Below, in pieces: positions 1 to 8,499 of a stretch of 64,000 bases of DNA. Both the position numbers and the translations under genes were made by a program. The notes beneath the pieces were generated by a model. That model was not told the DNA's origin, ran no database searches, and saw only the letters and a list, made by a program, of their open reading frames with translations. Every line of letters starts with the position of its first letter. The first letter of the stretch is position 1. The DNA is from an uncultured Alphaproteobacteria bacterium (GTDB lineage Bacteria > Pseudomonadota > Alphaproteobacteria > HIMB59 > GCA-002718135), in NCBI GenBank assembly GCA_902602695.1, contig CACKRO010000005.1:1-64000 (forward strand). Direction: 5' to 3'.

Positions 1-252
1 CTTCACGCAACGTATCATTTATTTCATGCAGGCCTAGGATCAGCAAACGGACATATAGGTTTTAAGCAAATGATGATCAATGATAAGCGAGCAATAGATC
101 TCAGTAATTATAATCATTATCTTCATCATAAATATTTCGAAGTAAATTATGGAAATTTGATGATTCCATTTGATCAATGGTTTGGTACCTATCATGATGG
201 ATCAAAAGAAATGCATGATAAGATGCTTAAAAGAGTTAGTATTAAAAACTAA
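1..252 (+). CDS. C-terminal fragment of sterol desaturase/fatty acid hydroxylase-like protein (5' truncated by window edge)
   Basis: Frame 1 is open from base 1 (LHATYHLFHAG...NYNHYLHHKYFEVNYGNLMIPFDQWFGTYHDGS), with the HxxHH-type motif and NYG-x-FDxxFGT ending typical of this superfamily. Confidence 0.7.
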   Translation, partial: LHATYHLFHAGLGSANGHIGFKQMMINDKRAIDLSNYNHYLHHKYFEVNYGNLMIPFDQWFGTYHDGSKEMHDKMLKRVSIKN

Positions 253-383
253 TTTTATTTAATAATTTCAATTATTTAAATAGATTTCAGCCTTTACACA
301 TTATGCCTTGTTTAAAGGTTAACATTATGTTTATATGGAAATTATATGCTAGCTAGTAGCGTATTTTACTCATAGGAGGAAAT

Positions 384-1991
384 ATGAAAAAACTATATGT
401 GGTTATAGTTGCAGTGTTGGCTCATCTGATGTTCATTTCATCAGCTTCAGCTCAACCTACAAATAGTAACCAACTATCCGATCCTCGTGTTAGACAAGCT
501 TTATGTATGGCTATCGACATGAAAACAATCGGTGAAACATTATTTGAAGATCAAATCATAATGGCGGATAGTTTATTACCAAACGGTCCAATGAAGTCTC
601 CAAATCTACCTGATCTCAGTTACAATCCTGAAAAGGCTCGTCAACTGTTAGCAGAAGCAAATTGGGACTCTGATAGAGAACTTGACATGGTATTCTATTA
701 TGGAGATCAGCTGACTGCTGACTTCATGGCAGCAATTCAAGCATACTTTGCTGATGTTGGTGTTAAAATGACTTACCGTCTATTACAAGGTGATGTTGGT
801 GCACAACTTAATTCAGTTCCTGATGATGGTGTGAACGGACCAGCTGCTGTTGACTATGACTTAGGTTATGGTGCTCGTGCAGCAATTGCAATGCAAGAAT
901 ATTACAATACATTTAAAACAGGTCTAAACCCACAAACTCCTGGTGATCCAACAATGGATGCGCTTATTGAAAAAATTAATTCAAGCGCAGATCCAGAAGT
1001 TCTAAAACCTGCTTTCTTTGAAATACAAGAATATCAAATGCAGCAAGTTAACATTTGCCCATTATACTATCAAAAATTATTCATCTATGAGAGTAATAAA
1101 GTTGATAGAAATGGTGGATCTTATGGTAACGCTCAGTATAACTATAACTGGGGAATTACTGATTGGAATGTGAGTGGTGGCACTATGCAAACTAACACAG
1201 GTCCAGTTGAATTCTTTGAGCAACCTTGGTACAACCTAGGTTTATGGATACACAATAAAGTTGTTTTCGATAGACTTTTAGTTGCTGATGGTGCGTTACA
1301 ACCAGTTGGATGTTCAGCTTGTGAAAGTTATGAGTTATCAGCTGATGGTCTAAGTTTAACATTTAAACTAAAAGATGGTCTTACTTTCCATGATGGAAAC
1401 GATGTGACTGTTGAGGATGTAGCATGGAGTATTCGTACTGCTATGAAAGCACCTCAAATGCACGCTCTTATCGGAAACACAGTTGGTTCGATCAAAGGCG
1501 CTGATGCATTCAAAGATGGTTCAACTGATGATGTTTCAGGTATTAAATACAATATTGCAGACAGAGTTATTTCATTAGAGTTAACTAAAATTGACCCTAA
1601 CATCTTAACTACGTTTACTCAATTTGCTATTTTGCCTAAACATTTATTAGGCGATGTTGATCCTTTGAAATTCCAACAAAGTGATTTCTGGCAAATGCCA
1701 ATAGGATCTGGAGCATTTAAAATTACTGAAGTTAAAATGAACGACTTTGCAAAGTTCGAACCTTTTGACGGCTATCATGGTGGTAAAGCTGGTTTTGATA
1801 TCATTGCTTACCCAAGTTATGATGGTGATGGTAACTTAATTAAAAATGCTGCTGCAGGAAAAATGGACTACGGATTTACTAAAAACGTAGCTGATGTTGC
1901 TGCACTAGATGCTATGGACAACATGGGAACTAAAGCTGTTGATATCCCTTATACTCGTATGATGTGGATTATGCAGTATCCAAAACCATAG
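384..1991 (+). CDS. ABC transporter substrate-binding protein, SBP_bac_5 (Dpp/Opp) family, apparently circularly permuted
   Basis: Signal peptide MKKLYVVIVAVLAHLMFISSASA, then DPRVRQALCMAID...YNPEKARQLLAEANW (normally C-terminal half), then ELSADGLSLTFKLKDGLTFHDGNDVTVEDVAWSI...LPKHLLGD...PIGSGAFKI (normally N-terminal half). Followed by dppBCDF-like genes. Confidence 0.88.
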   Translation: MKKLYVVIVAVLAHLMFISSASAQPTNSNQLSDPRVRQALCMAIDMKTIGETLFEDQIIMADSLLPNGPMKSPNLPDLSYNPEKARQLLAEANWDSDRELDMVFYYGDQLTADFMAAIQAYFADVGVKMTYRLLQGDVGAQLNSVPDDGVNGPAAVDYDLGYGARAAIAMQEYYNTFKTGLNPQTPGDPTMDALIEKINSSADPEVLKPAFFEIQEYQMQQVNICPLYYQKLFIYESNKVDRNGGSYGNAQYNYNWGITDWNVSGGTMQTNTGPVEFFEQPWYNLGLWIHNKVVFDRLLVADGALQPVGCSACESYELSADGLSLTFKLKDGLTFHDGNDVTVEDVAWSIRTAMKAPQMHALIGNTVGSIKGADAFKDGSTDDVSGIKYNIADRVISLELTKIDPNILTTFTQFAILPKHLLGDVDPLKFQQSDFWQMPIGSGAFKITEVKMNDFAKFEPFDGYHGGKAGFDIIAYPSYDGDGNLIKNAAAGKMDYGFTKNVADVAALDAMDNMGTKAVDIPYTRMMWIMQYPKP

Positions 1992-2004
1992 TTAAATTTC
2001 GCAT

Positions 2005-2036
2005 TAAAGCTGAGGCATTTGCCTCAGCTTTTTATT
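2005..2036 (+). terminator. Rho-independent terminator-like hairpin between SBP and permease genes
   Basis: AAAGCTGAGGCA-ttt-GCCTCAGCTTTTTATTTT: near-perfect stem followed by a T-rich tract. Confidence 0.8.
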
Positions 2037-2055
2037 TTAATAACGGGAAGTAATA

Positions 2056-3021
2056 ATGACAACTTACATTGCTCAACGCTTGATTATTTTCTTTCCGATG
2101 CTTCTTGTCATAAGTTTTCTTGTTTATTCGGGATTAGAATTATCTCCCGGTGATGCTGTATCACATATGATTAGCCCAGAACTTGCTTCAACAATAACTG
2201 CTGAACAACTTGATGCAATGCGTGAAGCTTACGGTCTTAATCAAAGTTTCATAACAAGATATTGGATTTGGTTAACCAGCATGGTTCAAGGTGACATGGG
2301 TTACTCCATGGCTGGTGGAGTTGCTATTTCTGAAATAATGGTAAAAACAGTTCCTGCAACTTTGGAACTATCAATGGTTGCTTTATTTTTCTCAACTATT
2401 TTAGGTTGTTCTTTAGGTGTTATTAGTGCACTTAAAAGAGGCTCTGGAACTGATAATTCTCTTACAGTTGCTGGAATGGCTGGAGTCTCTATCCCAGAAT
2501 TTTTCTTTGGATTAGTTGCAATTCTGTTATTTGCCATTGAATTAAAATGGCTTCCTGTGGGAGGAAGACTCATGCCGCATTATGAAACAGTTTGGGATAG
2601 AATTCCAAATATTGTTCTCCCTTCCTTAGTATTAGCATTAATGATGACTGCTGGAGCGATGCGCTATGCACGTTCATCTATGTTAGATGTTCTTGCAAGA
2701 GAATTTATTACTACAGCTCGATCAAAAGGCATGCCAGAGTGGAGAGTAAACATCTTACATGGATTTAGAGTTGCTTTAACACCAGTCGTAGTTTTAATTG
2801 GCTTTCGTCTACCTTTACTTATTGGTGGATCAACTATCATAGAACAGGTTTACCAATGGCCTGGAATTGGTAGTATGTTTATTCGATCTGTTCGTGCATC
2901 AGATTATCCATTAGTTATGACAATATCTCTAATGTATGTATTTGTCGTTCTTACAGCAAGTTTAATTATAGATGTATTAACAGCATTAATTGACCCAAGA
3001 GTCAGATTGGGTAAGGAATAA
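2056..3021 (+). CDS. ABC transporter permease, DppB/OppB family
   Basis: Multi-TM protein; EFITTARSKGMPEWRVNILHGFRVALTPVV (EAA motif) and GGSTIIEQVYQWPGIG. Confidence 0.93.
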   Translation: MTTYIAQRLIIFFPMLLVISFLVYSGLELSPGDAVSHMISPELASTITAEQLDAMREAYGLNQSFITRYWIWLTSMVQGDMGYSMAGGVAISEIMVKTVPATLELSMVALFFSTILGCSLGVISALKRGSGTDNSLTVAGMAGVSIPEFFFGLVAILLFAIELKWLPVGGRLMPHYETVWDRIPNIVLPSLVLALMMTAGAMRYARSSMLDVLAREFITTARSKGMPEWRVNILHGFRVALTPVVVLIGFRLPLLIGGSTIIEQVYQWPGIGSMFIRSVRASDYPLVMTISLMYVFVVLTASLIIDVLTALIDPRVRLGKE

Positions 3022-3935
3022 TGGCAAAGACGTCTTTAGATAAAAAATTTGATCAAATTAAAAAACGTGAAGAAGAAAAATCATTTTCAACTAAAAAAAG
3101 AAGTAGAATAGTCAGTAAATTTTTAAATAACCGCCTAGCAGTTTTTGGTCTAATTATTTTTACTATAATTATTTTAGCCTCTTTATTTGCTCCATTACTG
3201 TCGCCATATGATCCTATGCGTGTTGATCTTCGCTCAATGAGGCAAGCGCCATCTTTTGATCATTGGTTTGGCACAGATAGTACAGGGCGTGATGTTTTTA
3301 CAAGAGTTTTATTTGGTGGAAGAGTCTCAATTTTTATTGGTTTAGGAAGCGCTATATTATCTGCAGTAGTTGGCATCGCCGTTGGTTGCTATGCAGGTTA
3401 TAAAGGTGGTTGGATAGATGTTATTGCTCTTAGAGTTTCTGAAATATTTATGTCATTTCCTCAAATAATATTAGTTTTATTGTTAGTATCAATAACGGGT
3501 CAAAGTTTATTTAATCTTATGGCAATATTTATTCTTACAGGATGGGGAGGAATGTATAGGCTTGCCAGAGCACGAATGTTGTCATTACGTGAGGAAGAAT
3601 ATGTTCAAGCTCTGAGAAGTTTTGGACTGTCGACCTTTACCATTTGCTACAAACATATGTTACCAAATGCTTTAAGTCCTATAATGGTTAATATAACTCT
3701 TTCGACGGCTATGTTTATTTTAACAGAAGCTGGTTTAAGTTTCCTTGGACTAGGAGTGCCATTAAATATTCCAACATGGGGAAATATTCTCAATGTTGCT
3801 CAAGATATTTTAATTTTACAAAACTATTGGTGGATGTGGGGACCGGTTGGATTAGTAATTTCAGTATTTGTACTATGTGTTAACTTTATAGGAGATGGTC
3901 TGAGAGATTCAACAGATCCATCACAACAAGGATAG
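3021..3935 (+). CDS. ABC transporter permease, DppC/OppC family
   Basis: HWFGTDSTGRDVFTRVLFGGRVSIFIG; EEYVQALRSFGLSTFTICYKHMLPNALSPIMV. Confidence 0.93.
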   Translation: MAKTSLDKKFDQIKKREEEKSFSTKKRSRIVSKFLNNRLAVFGLIIFTIIILASLFAPLLSPYDPMRVDLRSMRQAPSFDHWFGTDSTGRDVFTRVLFGGRVSIFIGLGSAILSAVVGIAVGCYAGYKGGWIDVIALRVSEIFMSFPQIILVLLLVSITGQSLFNLMAIFILTGWGGMYRLARARMLSLREEEYVQALRSFGLSTFTICYKHMLPNALSPIMVNITLSTAMFILTEAGLSFLGLGVPLNIPTWGNILNVAQDILILQNYWWMWGPVGLVISVFVLCVNFIGDGLRDSTDPSQQG

Positions 3936-3936
3936 T

Positions 3937-4965
3937 ATGACAGATAAAAATAATATAGCTCTCTCAGTTAAAAATCTCAAAACATTTTTCTACACTAATA
4001 ATAGATGTAATAAAGCAGTGAACGGCGTTTCCTTTGATGTTGAAAAAGGTAAAACACTTTGTATCGTTGGAGAAAGTGGATGCGGGAAAAGTGTGACTGC
4101 AGCAACTATTATGCAACTTCTTCCAACTTTATCAAGAATTGAAGAAGGTGAAATTATTTTTCGTAAGGATGATAAAACCGTCAATATTGAAAAGTTAGAA
4201 AAGAATGGAAAAGAAATGAGAAATATTAGAGGTTCTGATATTGCAATGATTTTTCAAGATCCAATGACTGCTTTAAATCCAGTTTATACAGTTGGTTTTC
4301 AAATAAGTGAAAATTTAAAATATCACACTAACCTTAATAGAAAAGAAATAAGAGAAAAAAGTATTTCTCTTTTGAATGATATGGGGATTCCTTTACCTGA
4401 AAAGAGAGTAGATGAATATCCACATAGTTATTCTGGTGGTATGAGACAAAGAGCTATGATTGCAATGGCGATGGCATGTAATCCAAAAATATTAATTGCC
4501 GATGAACCTACAACAGCTTTAGATGTTACAATTCAAGCTCAAATATTTGAATTGATGGAAAAACTTAAAGAGGAAAATGATACTGCAATCATTCTCATTA
4601 CCCATGATATGGGTGTTGTTGCTGAATTAGCCGACAATGTTGCAGTTATGTATATGGGAAATATTGTCGAAGCAGGTACTGCTGATGATGTTTTAAGACG
4701 GCCTACCCACCCGTATACAAAAGCATTATTAGAATCTGTTCCAGTTCTTGGTAGAGGAAAAAATCAAGATATAAATCCTATAAAAGGATCAACACCCGAC
4801 CCATACAACAGGCCTGTTGGATGCCAGTTTGCACCACGTTGTAATTGGCAAACAGAAAGTTGTGATGTGATGCCTGAAATTACACAAATAAATAAAACTC
4901 ATCAAATTAGATGCCATAAATACGAACAATTTTTTGAAAAGTATGATGAAAAAAGAAATTCTTAA
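3937..4965 (+). CDS. ABC transporter ATP-binding protein, DppD/OppD family
   Basis: Walker A GESGCGKS, signature YSGGMRQRAMIAMAMACNPKILIADEPTTALD, C-terminal GCQFAPRC oligopeptide extension. Confidence 0.95.
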   Translation: MTDKNNIALSVKNLKTFFYTNNRCNKAVNGVSFDVEKGKTLCIVGESGCGKSVTAATIMQLLPTLSRIEEGEIIFRKDDKTVNIEKLEKNGKEMRNIRGSDIAMIFQDPMTALNPVYTVGFQISENLKYHTNLNRKEIREKSISLLNDMGIPLPEKRVDEYPHSYSGGMRQRAMIAMAMACNPKILIADEPTTALDVTIQAQIFELMEKLKEENDTAIILITHDMGVVAELADNVAVMYMGNIVEAGTADDVLRRPTHPYTKALLESVPVLGRGKNQDINPIKGSTPDPYNRPVGCQFAPRCNWQTESCDVMPEITQINKTHQIRCHKYEQFFEKYDEKRNS

Positions 4966-5953
4966 ATTACGCGATGTAAAAGTCTACTTTCCTGTAAAAG
5001 CAGGAGTCTTCAATCGAACAGTCGGACATGTAATGGCAGTCGATGGTGTTGATTTAGATATTTATCGCGGTGAAGTATTAGGTCTGGCTGGTGAAAGTGG
5101 TTGTGGTAAAACTACTCTAGGTAAAGCAATCTTAAGATTGGTTGAGCCAACAAATGGTGAAGTTACATATGTTTCAAAGGAAGATGATGAAACAGAACTG
5201 ACGTCATTAGAAAAAAAAGATATGGATCCTTTTCGAAAAAAACTTCAGATTGTTTTTCAAGATCCACATTCCTCCCTTAATCCTTCTTTTACTATTTTTG
5301 GATCTCTTCAAGATCCATTAAAAAAATTTGGAGTTAATTCAAAAGAAGAAAGAAGAAAGATAATAGGCGATCTATTAGAAGCGGTTAATATGCGTAGAGA
5401 ATATATGGATCGATATCCTCATGAGTTTTCGGGAGGTCAAAGACAGCGAATTGGAATTGTAAGAGCTTTATGTTTAGATCCTGAATTGATTGTATGTGAT
5501 GAAGCCGTCAGTGCATTAGATGTTTCAATTCAGGCTCAAGTTTTACAATTGTTAATGCAGCTTAAAAAAGATAATAATTTAACTTATCTATTTATTACTC
5601 ATGATCTAAGTGTGACAGAATATTTATGTGATAGAATTGCTGTTATGTATTTAGGAAGAATTGTAGAACTTTGTGACTCTGAAGATCTTTATAAAAATAC
5701 TCTTCATCCCTACTCTGAAGCTTTAATATCAGCAATACCAGTCGCAGACCTTGATAAGAAAACTAAGAGGATTGTTTTAGAGGGAGATGTACCAAGCCCA
5801 GTAAATCCACCTAAAGGATGTCCTTTCCATCCTCGTTGCCCTAAAGCAAAAGATGTTTGTAAAACTGAAGTACCAACATTAAAAAAATATTCTACAAATG
5901 GTAATGAGCATTATGCATCTTGCCATTTGATCGATTTACCTGAAATAAGTTAG
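4943..5953 (+). CDS. ABC transporter ATP-binding protein, DppF/OppF family
   Basis: Walker A GESGCGKT, FSGGQRQRIGIVRALCLDPELIVCDEAVSALD, GCPFHPRCP. Start taken at ATG 4943 (ORF track uses TTG 4934). Confidence 0.93.
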   Translation: MMKKEILKLRDVKVYFPVKAGVFNRTVGHVMAVDGVDLDIYRGEVLGLAGESGCGKTTLGKAILRLVEPTNGEVTYVSKEDDETELTSLEKKDMDPFRKKLQIVFQDPHSSLNPSFTIFGSLQDPLKKFGVNSKEERRKIIGDLLEAVNMRREYMDRYPHEFSGGQRQRIGIVRALCLDPELIVCDEAVSALDVSIQAQVLQLLMQLKKDNNLTYLFITHDLSVTEYLCDRIAVMYLGRIVELCDSEDLYKNTLHPYSEALISAIPVADLDKKTKRIVLEGDVPSPVNPPKGCPFHPRCPKAKDVCKTEVPTLKKYSTNGNEHYASCHLIDLPEIS

Positions 5954-5955
5954 TC

Positions 5956-6885
5956 ATGACTAAATACGATCCAAAAGATCTTAACGGTGTTATGCCTGCA
6001 ATGATTACATCCATTAATAAAGATGAAAGTATTAATAAGGAAGGTTTAAGAAAAATAATAAATCATTTGATAGCTGAAAAAGTTAATGGCTTGTACGTAA
6101 CTGGTAGTACAGGTGAGACTTTTTTAATGTCACCAGATGAAAAAAAAGAAGTTCTTGATATTATTGTTGAAGAAGTAAATGGCAGAGTTCCTGTTATTGC
6201 ACATGTTGGGTCTATTGGAACTAAAATTACAACTGATTTAGCAAAATATGCCACTAATGCTGGAGTTGACGCATTATCAGCATTGCCACCTTTCTATTAT
6301 AATTTTTCCAATGAAGAAATTTATAACTATTATAGTGACATAGCTCAATCCTCACATTTACCAATTATTATATATAACATTAGTCATGCAAACTTGATGG
6401 ACATTGATATGTTAAAAAGATTAGCAGCTATAGATAATATTAAAGGGGTAAAATACACAGCAGCAACACATTTTAACTTTGAAAAAATAAAAAAAGAAAT
6501 TGGAGCATATTTTAAAATTTATTCTGGAATGGATGAAATGGCTATTTCTGGTTTGATATCAGGTGCTGATGGAATGATTGGATCATTTTATAATTTAATG
6601 CCAGAAATGTTTGTAGGAATTTTTAAAAATATGAAAAATGGTAATGTTGCAGAAGCAAAAAAATTACAAGACAAAGTCAATATGATCATATTGTATGCTT
6701 TGAAAAAATCAGGGTATCCGTTTATTAAAATGGGATTAAGCTGGATGGGAATTGATGCGGGATATGTAAGAAAACCTTTTTCAAGTATTGTCAATACAGA
6801 GATAGAAAAGGAAATAAAAAATGATTTGAAAAAATTAATTTCAGAAAATGATCTTGAAGAAATAAAATTTTTAAAAGCATTATAA
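5956..6885 (+). CDS. nanA: N-acetylneuraminate lyase-like, DHDPS/NAL family
   Basis: DHDPS-family YVTGSTGE motif, Schiff-base lysine context IKGVKYTA, and adjacency to nanE- and nanK-like genes. Confidence 0.8.
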   Translation: MTKYDPKDLNGVMPAMITSINKDESINKEGLRKIINHLIAEKVNGLYVTGSTGETFLMSPDEKKEVLDIIVEEVNGRVPVIAHVGSIGTKITTDLAKYATNAGVDALSALPPFYYNFSNEEIYNYYSDIAQSSHLPIIIYNISHANLMDIDMLKRLAAIDNIKGVKYTAATHFNFEKIKKEIGAYFKIYSGMDEMAISGLISGADGMIGSFYNLMPEMFVGIFKNMKNGNVAEAKKLQDKVNMIILYALKKSGYPFIKMGLSWMGIDAGYVRKPFSSIVNTEIEKEIKNDLKKLISENDLEEIKFLKAL

Positions 6886-6893
6886 TCAACCTT

Positions 6894-7568
6894 GTGAAAA
6901 AAAATATTTTAAAAAAATTAAAAAATAAAATTATTGTATCATGCCAGCCTAATGAGGGTGGTCCTCAGGATAAGACGTCTATTATTGTCTCTATGGCAAA
7001 AGCAGCAATAATAGGAGGTTGTGGGGGAGTACGAATAGAAGGAGAAAAAAATCTCCGTGCCGTTAAAAAAAATATCTCAGTACCAATAATAGGAATAATA
7101 AAAAACGACTTAACAAATTACAAAGTCAGGATCACTCCTCTCTTAAAAGATGTAGAGAAAATAATTAATAGTGGTGCAGATATAATAGCTTATGATGCCA
7201 CAAATAGGAAAAGGCCTTTTCCAACAAAAGAAATTATTTTAAAAATTAAAAAAGCAAATCGTTTAGCTATGGCAGATTGCTCAAATATAGATGATGCTAA
7301 AAATGCTATTTTAGAGGGTGCGGATATTATTGGGACAACACTTGCCGGCTATGTTGGTAAAAAAGTGAAAGATACGGATAAACCAAATATAAAATTGGTT
7401 AAAGAATTTAAAAAACTTAATTGCTTTGTAATGGCTGAAGGGCGTTACAACTCTCCAGAGCTTGCAAAGAAAGCTATACAAGCAGGAGCAGATGCAGTTA
7501 CAATTGGAAGTGCTATTACGCGTATTGATAATATTACGAGTTGGTTTGTAAAAAAAATTAAAAATTAA
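6894..7568 (+). CDS. nanE: N-acetylmannosamine-6-phosphate 2-epimerase
   Basis: CQPNEGGPQDKTSIIVSMAKAAIIGGCGGVRIEG; DIIAYDATNRKRP; MAEGRYNSPELAKKAIQAGADAVTIGSAITR. GTG start. Confidence 0.87.
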   Translation: MKKNILKKLKNKIIVSCQPNEGGPQDKTSIIVSMAKAAIIGGCGGVRIEGEKNLRAVKKNISVPIIGIIKNDLTNYKVRITPLLKDVEKIINSGADIIAYDATNRKRPFPTKEIILKIKKANRLAMADCSNIDDAKNAILEGADIIGTTLAGYVGKKVKDTDKPNIKLVKEFKKLNCFVMAEGRYNSPELAKKAIQAGADAVTIGSAITRIDNITSWFVKKIKN

Positions 7569-7569
7569 A

Positions 7570-8451
7570 ATGAATAAAAAAATATTTAACAAATCAGGTA
7601 TCGCAATTGATTTTGGAGCAACTAAGATATCAGTATCTCATATAATTAAAGGAAAGTTTAAAAAAACTATAACTAAACCCACTTCAATAAGTAAAATAGG
7701 AAAAAATTACATTCAGCAAATTGAAAAAAATATAAAAATAGTAAATCAATTAAAATTAAAAAAAATAGGTATAGCTATTACTGGTAGAGTTGATCAATCA
7801 GGAAATTGGTACTCAGTAAATAAAGAAAATTTAGGAACTTTTAAAATACCTCTTAAAAAGCTTGTAGAGAAAAAATTTAAAACACCAACTACAATTATTA
7901 ATGATGCTACTGCTGCAGCTTTTGGTGAAGCAATGTATGGAAAAGGCTATAAATATAAACGCGTTGGATATATTACAATTTCAAGTGGTATCGGGGTGGG
8001 TATAGTTTTAAACAATAAACCCTTTCTTTCTGAGACTGGTCTAGCTGGACATTTAGGTTTTACAACCTCAACTCTGGGAACAACAAAATGTGGGAGTGGA
8101 AGAATTGGTACTTTTGAAAGTATCGCTTCTGGTAAAGCAATGAGTAAAATTGCTAGACAAAAAGGTTACAAAAATATCACAGCTAAGGAAATTTTTAAGC
8201 TTAGTTTAAATAATAAAAAATGGGCGAGAGAAATAATTGATTTAAGTGCAAAATCTATCTCAGAATTATGTGCTAATTTAAAAGCTATTTTTGATATAGA
8301 TATAATTATTCTTGGTGGAAGTATTGGAATGGCGAAGGGTTATGTAGAACTTGTTAAAAAAAATTTGGCTCAAGAACCTAAATTATTTCATGTAAAAGTA
8401 GTGAAGTCATCTCTTGGTGTGAAAGCTGCAAAAATGGGTGTTTTGATTTAA
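7570..8451 (+). CDS. nanK: ROK-family sugar kinase, putative N-acetylmannosamine kinase (NanK-like)
   Basis: IDFGATKIS, INDATAAAFGEA, ISSGIGVGIV, GHLGF; located after nanA/nanE. Confidence 0.75.
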   Translation: MNKKIFNKSGIAIDFGATKISVSHIIKGKFKKTITKPTSISKIGKNYIQQIEKNIKIVNQLKLKKIGIAITGRVDQSGNWYSVNKENLGTFKIPLKKLVEKKFKTPTTIINDATAAAFGEAMYGKGYKYKRVGYITISSGIGVGIVLNNKPFLSETGLAGHLGFTTSTLGTTKCGSGRIGTFESIASGKAMSKIARQKGYKNITAKEIFKLSLNNKKWAREIIDLSAKSISELCANLKAIFDIDIIILGGSIGMAKGYVELVKKNLAQEPKLFHVKVVKSSLGVKAAKMGVLI

Positions 8452-8499
8452 ACACAAGAAAGTATTGTGCTTTTAATAAAAATTGCATAGGTTAATAAA

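Noticed and set aside
384-1991. Alternative idea that the SBP is a truncated gene fused to a second partial SBP
   Set aside because: Total length is that of one SBP, each canonical half appears once, and the order is a clean swap, favouring circular permutation over fusion of fragments.
2301-2573. 90-aa minus-strand ORF antisense to the dppB-like gene (and similar antisense ORFs, e.g. 6063-6254, 8607-8906, 9234-9551, 40822-41103, 48847-49281, 59915-60424)
   Set aside because: Each lies opposite a well-supported CDS and lacks recognisable motifs or its own operon context; best explained as shadow ORFs.
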